Of a stretch of DNA of 64,000 nt, positions 61,164 to 64,000 are shown piece by piece. The translations under genes were made by a program, and so were the position numbers. The notes below the pieces were generated by a model, which worked only from the letters and a program-made list of their open reading frames with translations, searched no databases and was not told where the DNA came from. The stretch is from CALMKX01 sp036274895 (GTDB lineage Bacteria > Acidobacteriota > Thermoanaerobaculia > Multivoradales > SZUA-115): the NCBI GenBank assembly GCA_036274895.1, contig DASUEU010000064.1, positions 1 through 64,000 of the forward strand, read 5' to 3'. Each line of letters starts with the position of its first letter. Position 1 is the first letter of the stretch.

Positions 61164-62024
61164 CTAGCTCCGGGCGCGATCGCGGGCCCGCGCGAGGGCG
61201 CGACGTCCGTAAACCCGCGCCAGCTCGAGCCGGTACTCACCCGAAGCGTGGATGTCCGAGAGCGGCTCGGCCACCGACAGGTGCTCGGCCACCGCCCGCT
61301 CGATCGCCGCATCGTCCGGCACCCGGCCGATCAGGGCGGCGACCACGCTCTCGCCGTTGACCGGCGTGGCAGCCACGCCATTCCACGCCAGGCCGGCCTC
61401 CGCCACCTGGCCGGAGACGTCCAGCCGCATCCAGGCCGCCGCCCCGCAGAGGGCGTAGCCGGAGGCCGGTTGCTCCACCTTCAAGTAGCAGCAGCCGGTG
61501 TGGAAGGGCAGCCGGGGCACCTCGACGGCGGTGATGATCTCGTTGCCCCCCAAAGCCGTGGTCATCAGGTCGACGAAGAAGTCCCGGGCCGCCACCGTTC
61601 GCGGCCCCGCCGGGCCCTGGAGGTGGACCTTGGCGCCCAGGGCCACCAGCACCGCCGGCAGGTCCGAGGCCGGATCGGCGTGGGCGATGTTGCCGCCGAT
61701 CGTGCCGCGGTTGCGTACCTGCGGGTCGCCGATCTTCGCCGCGGCCTCGGAGAGCAGGGAGCAGTCGTCCTGGAGCACGCCCGAGGCGGCGATCTCGGCG
61801 TGGCGGGTGGTGGCCCCCACCCGCACGCCCTCGCCCACCCGCGAGATGCCGGCCAGCTCCGGCAGGCGGCCGATGTCGACCAGCATCGCGGGCTGCGCCA
61901 GGCGCAGCTTCATCATCGGCAGCAGGCTGTGGCCCCCCGCGAGGGCCTTGGCCCCCGAGCCCAGCAAGGAGATCGCTTCGGCGAGCGAGGCGGCACGACG
62001 GTATTCGAAGTTTGCCGGGAACAT
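61164..62024 (-). CDS. coxM: Form II CO dehydrogenase-like FAD-binding subunit
   Basis: 286 residues: MFPANFEYRRAASLAEAISL, then the FAD-pyrophosphate loop AGGHSLLPMMKLRLAQP and GTIGGNIAHADPASDLPAVL, the second FAD motif. The C-terminal domain has SVVAALIGRVPDDAAIERAV. This is the medium subunit that passes electrons from the 2Fe-2S clusters to FAD. It starts 10 nt after coxL; the small 2Fe-2S subunit gene is not in the window and may precede coxL. Confidence 0.94.
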   Translation of the reverse strand: MFPANFEYRRAASLAEAISLLGSGAKALAGGHSLLPMMKLRLAQPAMLVDIGRLPELAGISRVGEGVRVGATTRHAEIAASGVLQDDCSLLSEAAAKIGDPQVRNRGTIGGNIAHADPASDLPAVLVALGAKVHLQGPAGPRTVAARDFFVDLMTTALGGNEIITAVEVPRLPFHTGCCYLKVEQPASGYALCGAAAWMRLDVSGQVAEAGLAWNGVAATPVNGESVVAALIGRVPDDAAIERAVAEHLSVAEPLSDIHASGEYRLELARVYGRRALARARDRARS

Positions 62025-62034
62025 GCGGGCCTCC

Positions 62035-64000
62035 TCACGCCGAGTGAATGGCGCGCCAGATCTTCTCGGACGTCGCCGGCATGTCGATGTGCTGGATGCC
62101 GTAGGGAGAGAGAGCGTCCACCACGGCGTTGATCACGGCCGCCGGCGAGGCGATCGCGCCGGCCTCGCCCACGCCCTTGACCCCCAGGGGGTTGTGCGGG
62201 CAGGGAGTGACCGTGCGCGCGGTCTCGTAGCTGACCAGGTTGTGGGCCTTGGGCAGGGCGTAGTCGAGCATCTCGCCGGTCAGAAGCTGGCCGGCCTCGT
62301 CGTAGACCGCCTGCTCCCACAGGGCCTGGCCGACTCCTTGAGCGATGCCGCCGTGGATCTGGCCGTCGACGATCATCGGGTTGATGACGTTGCCGACATC
62401 GTCCACCGCGACGTAGCGCAGCAGCTCGATCTCCCCCGTCTCGGGATCGATCTCCACCACCGCCACGTGGGTGCCGAAGGGGAAGACGAAGTTCGAGGGG
62501 TTGTAGAAGGTGGTCATCTCCATGCCCGGCTCGACGTCCGCCGGAAGGTTGTGGGCCAGGTAGGACTGCAGCACCACGTCGCCCAAAGCCCTCTCCTTGC
62601 CCGGCACTCCCTTGACCTTGAAGGCGCCGTCGGCGAAGTCGATGTCCTCCTCCGCGGCCTCGAGCAGGTGGGCGGCGATCTTCTTGCCCTTGGCGATGAT
62701 CTTGTCGAGGGTGGCGACGATGGCGCTGCCGCCCACGGCGGCGCTCCTGCTGCCGTAGGTGCCCATGCCGAACTGGATCTGGCTGGTGTCGCCGTGGACG
62801 ATCTCGACCTTGTCCATGTCAACGCCGAGGCGGCCCGCGACGATCTGCGCGAAGGTCGTCTCGTGGCCCTGGCCGTGGCCGGAGGAGCCGGTGTAGACGG
62901 TGATCACGCCGGTCGGGTGCACCCGCACCTTGGCGCTCTCCCACAGACCGGCCTGAGCGCCCAGGGCGCCGGCCACCTGCGAGGGGGCGAGGCCGCAGGC
63001 CTCGATGTAGCTCGACAGGCCCACGCCCAGCAGCTTCTCGCGGCCGGCGCGGGCTCCGGGAACCCGCCGGGCCTGCTCCCGCCGCAGCTCGTCGTAGCCG
63101 ACCATCGCCAGGGCCTTCTCGAGGGCCGGGGCGTAGTTGCCGCTGTCGTAGAGCAGACCGGCCGCGGTCTGGAAGGGGAAACGGTCGGCAGCGATGAAGT
63201 TGCGCCGCCGCAGCTCGGCCGGGTCGAGGCCCAGCTCGAGAGCGCCCCGGTCCATCAGCCGCTCGACCACGAAGGTGGCCTCGGGACGGCCGGCGCCGCG
63301 GTAGGCGTCGACCGGCGCGGTGTTGGTGAAGACCCCGAGCACCCGGGCGTGGATCGCCGGGATGTCGTACTGGCCGGAGAGCAGGGTGGCGTAGAGGATG
63401 GTCGGCACCGCCGGCGCGAAGGTGCACAGGTAGGCGCCCATCGCGGCCCAGGTGTGCACCCTCAGGCCGAGCACCTTGCCGCCGGCGTCGAGGGCCAGCT
63501 CGGCCAAGGTGACGTGGTCGCGGCCGTGGGCGTCGGTCAGGTTGGCCTCGGTGCGGGTGGCCGTCCACTTCACCGGCCGCTTCACTTGCAGGGCGCACCA
63601 GCCGGTGATCGCCTCGTCGGCGTAGTGGTGGATCTTCGAGCCGAAGCCGCCGCCCACCTCCGGCGCCTTGACCCGCAGCTTGTGCTCGGGGATGCCGAGC
63701 GAGGCCAGGGTGATCAGCAGGCGGTGGACGTGGGGGTTCTGGGTGGTCATGGTGAGCGTCAGCTCGCCCTTGGCGTCGTCGTACTCGGCCAGGGTGGCGC
63801 GCGGCTCGATGGCGTGGGGGATCAGGCGGTTGTTGCGCAGCCGGATCGCCACCTTGTGGGCGGCCCCGGCGAAGGCCTCGTCGGTCTTCGACTTGTCGCC
63901 CCACTGCCAGTCGAAGGACACGTTGTTGGGCACGTCCTCATAGAGCTGGGGCGCACCCGCCTCGGTGGCCTTCTCCGGGTCCACGGTCACCGCCAGGGGC
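62035..64000 (-). CDS. coxL: Form II CoxL-like molybdenum hydroxylase large subunit (N-terminus outside window)
   Basis: About 655 residues are visible; the frame runs open to the window edge, so roughly 130 N-terminal residues are missing. NNRLIPHAIEPRATLAEYDD, PEVGGGFGSKIHHYADEAIT and VKGVGEAGAIASPAAV (catalytic Glu region) are typical of the family. The active-site loop reads APVDAYRGAGRPEATF. Form I CO dehydrogenases have AYxCSFR with a copper-binding Cys here; AYRGAGR is the form II signature, so true CO oxidation is doubtful. It probably oxidises another small substrate. Confidence 0.95.
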   Translation of the reverse strand, partial: PLAVTVDPEKATEAGAPQLYEDVPNNVSFDWQWGDKSKTDEAFAGAAHKVAIRLRNNRLIPHAIEPRATLAEYDDAKGELTLTMTTQNPHVHRLLITLASLGIPEHKLRVKAPEVGGGFGSKIHHYADEAITGWCALQVKRPVKWTATRTEANLTDAHGRDHVTLAELALDAGGKVLGLRVHTWAAMGAYLCTFAPAVPTILYATLLSGQYDIPAIHARVLGVFTNTAPVDAYRGAGRPEATFVVERLMDRGALELGLDPAELRRRNFIAADRFPFQTAAGLLYDSGNYAPALEKALAMVGYDELRREQARRVPGARAGREKLLGVGLSSYIEACGLAPSQVAGALGAQAGLWESAKVRVHPTGVITVYTGSSGHGQGHETTFAQIVAGRLGVDMDKVEIVHGDTSQIQFGMGTYGSRSAAVGGSAIVATLDKIIAKGKKIAAHLLEAAEEDIDFADGAFKVKGVPGKERALGDVVLQSYLAHNLPADVEPGMEMTTFYNPSNFVFPFGTHVAVVEIDPETGEIELLRYVAVDDVGNVINPMIVDGQIHGGIAQGVGQALWEQAVYDEAGQLLTGEMLDYALPKAHNLVSYETARTVTPCPHNPLGVKGVGEAGAIASPAAVINAVVDALSPYGIQHIDMPATSEKIWRAIHSA

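Noticed and set aside
62035..64000. Annotation as a true (form I) CO dehydrogenase
   Set aside because: The active-site loop is AYRGAGR and lacks the copper-binding Cys of AYxCSFR.

Overview
The window reads as a high-G+C bacterial chromosome segment with densely packed genes. The organism is most likely an acidobacterium, possibly Thermoanaerobaculia-like. This is inference, resting on several traits together: a VWFA-related (TIGR03436-type) protein, an ELWxxDGT-repeat protein, very large secreted Ig-like proteins, a Hanks kinase next to an ECF sigma factor of the Sig-70_X6 type, a TonB energy transducer with a FadL-like outer-membrane barrel (Gram-negative envelope), and a form II cox-type molybdenum hydroxylase cluster. 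Many gene junctions use 4-nt start/stop overlaps (ATGA, GTGA, TTGA). No tRNA, rRNA or CRISPR array was seen.

Layout. 0-1.8 kb: str operon on the minus strand (rpsL-rpsG-fusA, fusA cut by the window edge) behind a textbook promoter and a structured leader of about 225 nt. 1.8-3.6 kb: a small membrane protein and an acyltransferase. 3.7-19.3 kb: a minus-strand three-gene operon of exported proteins: a 1651-residue multidomain protein ending in a phospholipase A2-like motif, a beta-propeller-like protein, and a 3155-residue protein with 22 Ig-like domains arranged in a nine-domain super-repeat. 19.5-25.8 kb: DCC-family thiol protein, MFS permease, FadL-like porin, then an ECF sigma/Ser-Thr kinase/TPR operon. 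25.9-29.5 kb: ELWxxDGT protein. 29.7-32.5 kb: a STAND NTPase with an N-terminal Mrr-like nuclease domain, a candidate antiviral gene, bracketed by inverted copies of a hairpin repeat. 32.8-37.3 kb: ParE-type toxin-antitoxin, VWFA protein, oligopeptidase B-like protease. 37.4-39.8 kb: arsenic operon (ArsR, ArsP-type permease, thioredoxin-like, ArsC). 39.8-41.6 kb: AAA ATPase plus DUF4276 pair, another defence candidate. 41.6-45.1 kb: ABC-2 exporter, RHH-like small protein, M20 peptidase. 45.2-50.7 kb: TonB, trypsin-like protease with FN3 domains, Ogt and AlkA-type DNA repair. 50.8-51.4 kb: VapBC-type toxin-antitoxin. 51.4-55.8 kb: a decayed island with remnants of a conjugative-transfer ATPase and one intact, visibly lower-G+C gene encoding a TPR/SleB-like wall hydrolase. 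56.0-57.2 kb: cysteine desulfurase-like enzyme. 57.4-64.0 kb: cox cluster (coxL partial, coxM, MoxR ATPase, CoxE, XdhC, MocA).

How the parts fit. The str and cox operons and the repair pair are ordinary housekeeping or metabolic units. The accessory interest lies in three places: the secreted giant-protein operon, the isolated STAND nuclease with its flanking inverted repeats, and the decayed conjugative island with its SleB-like protein. Several families of short palindromic repeats sit at gene ends throughout the second half.
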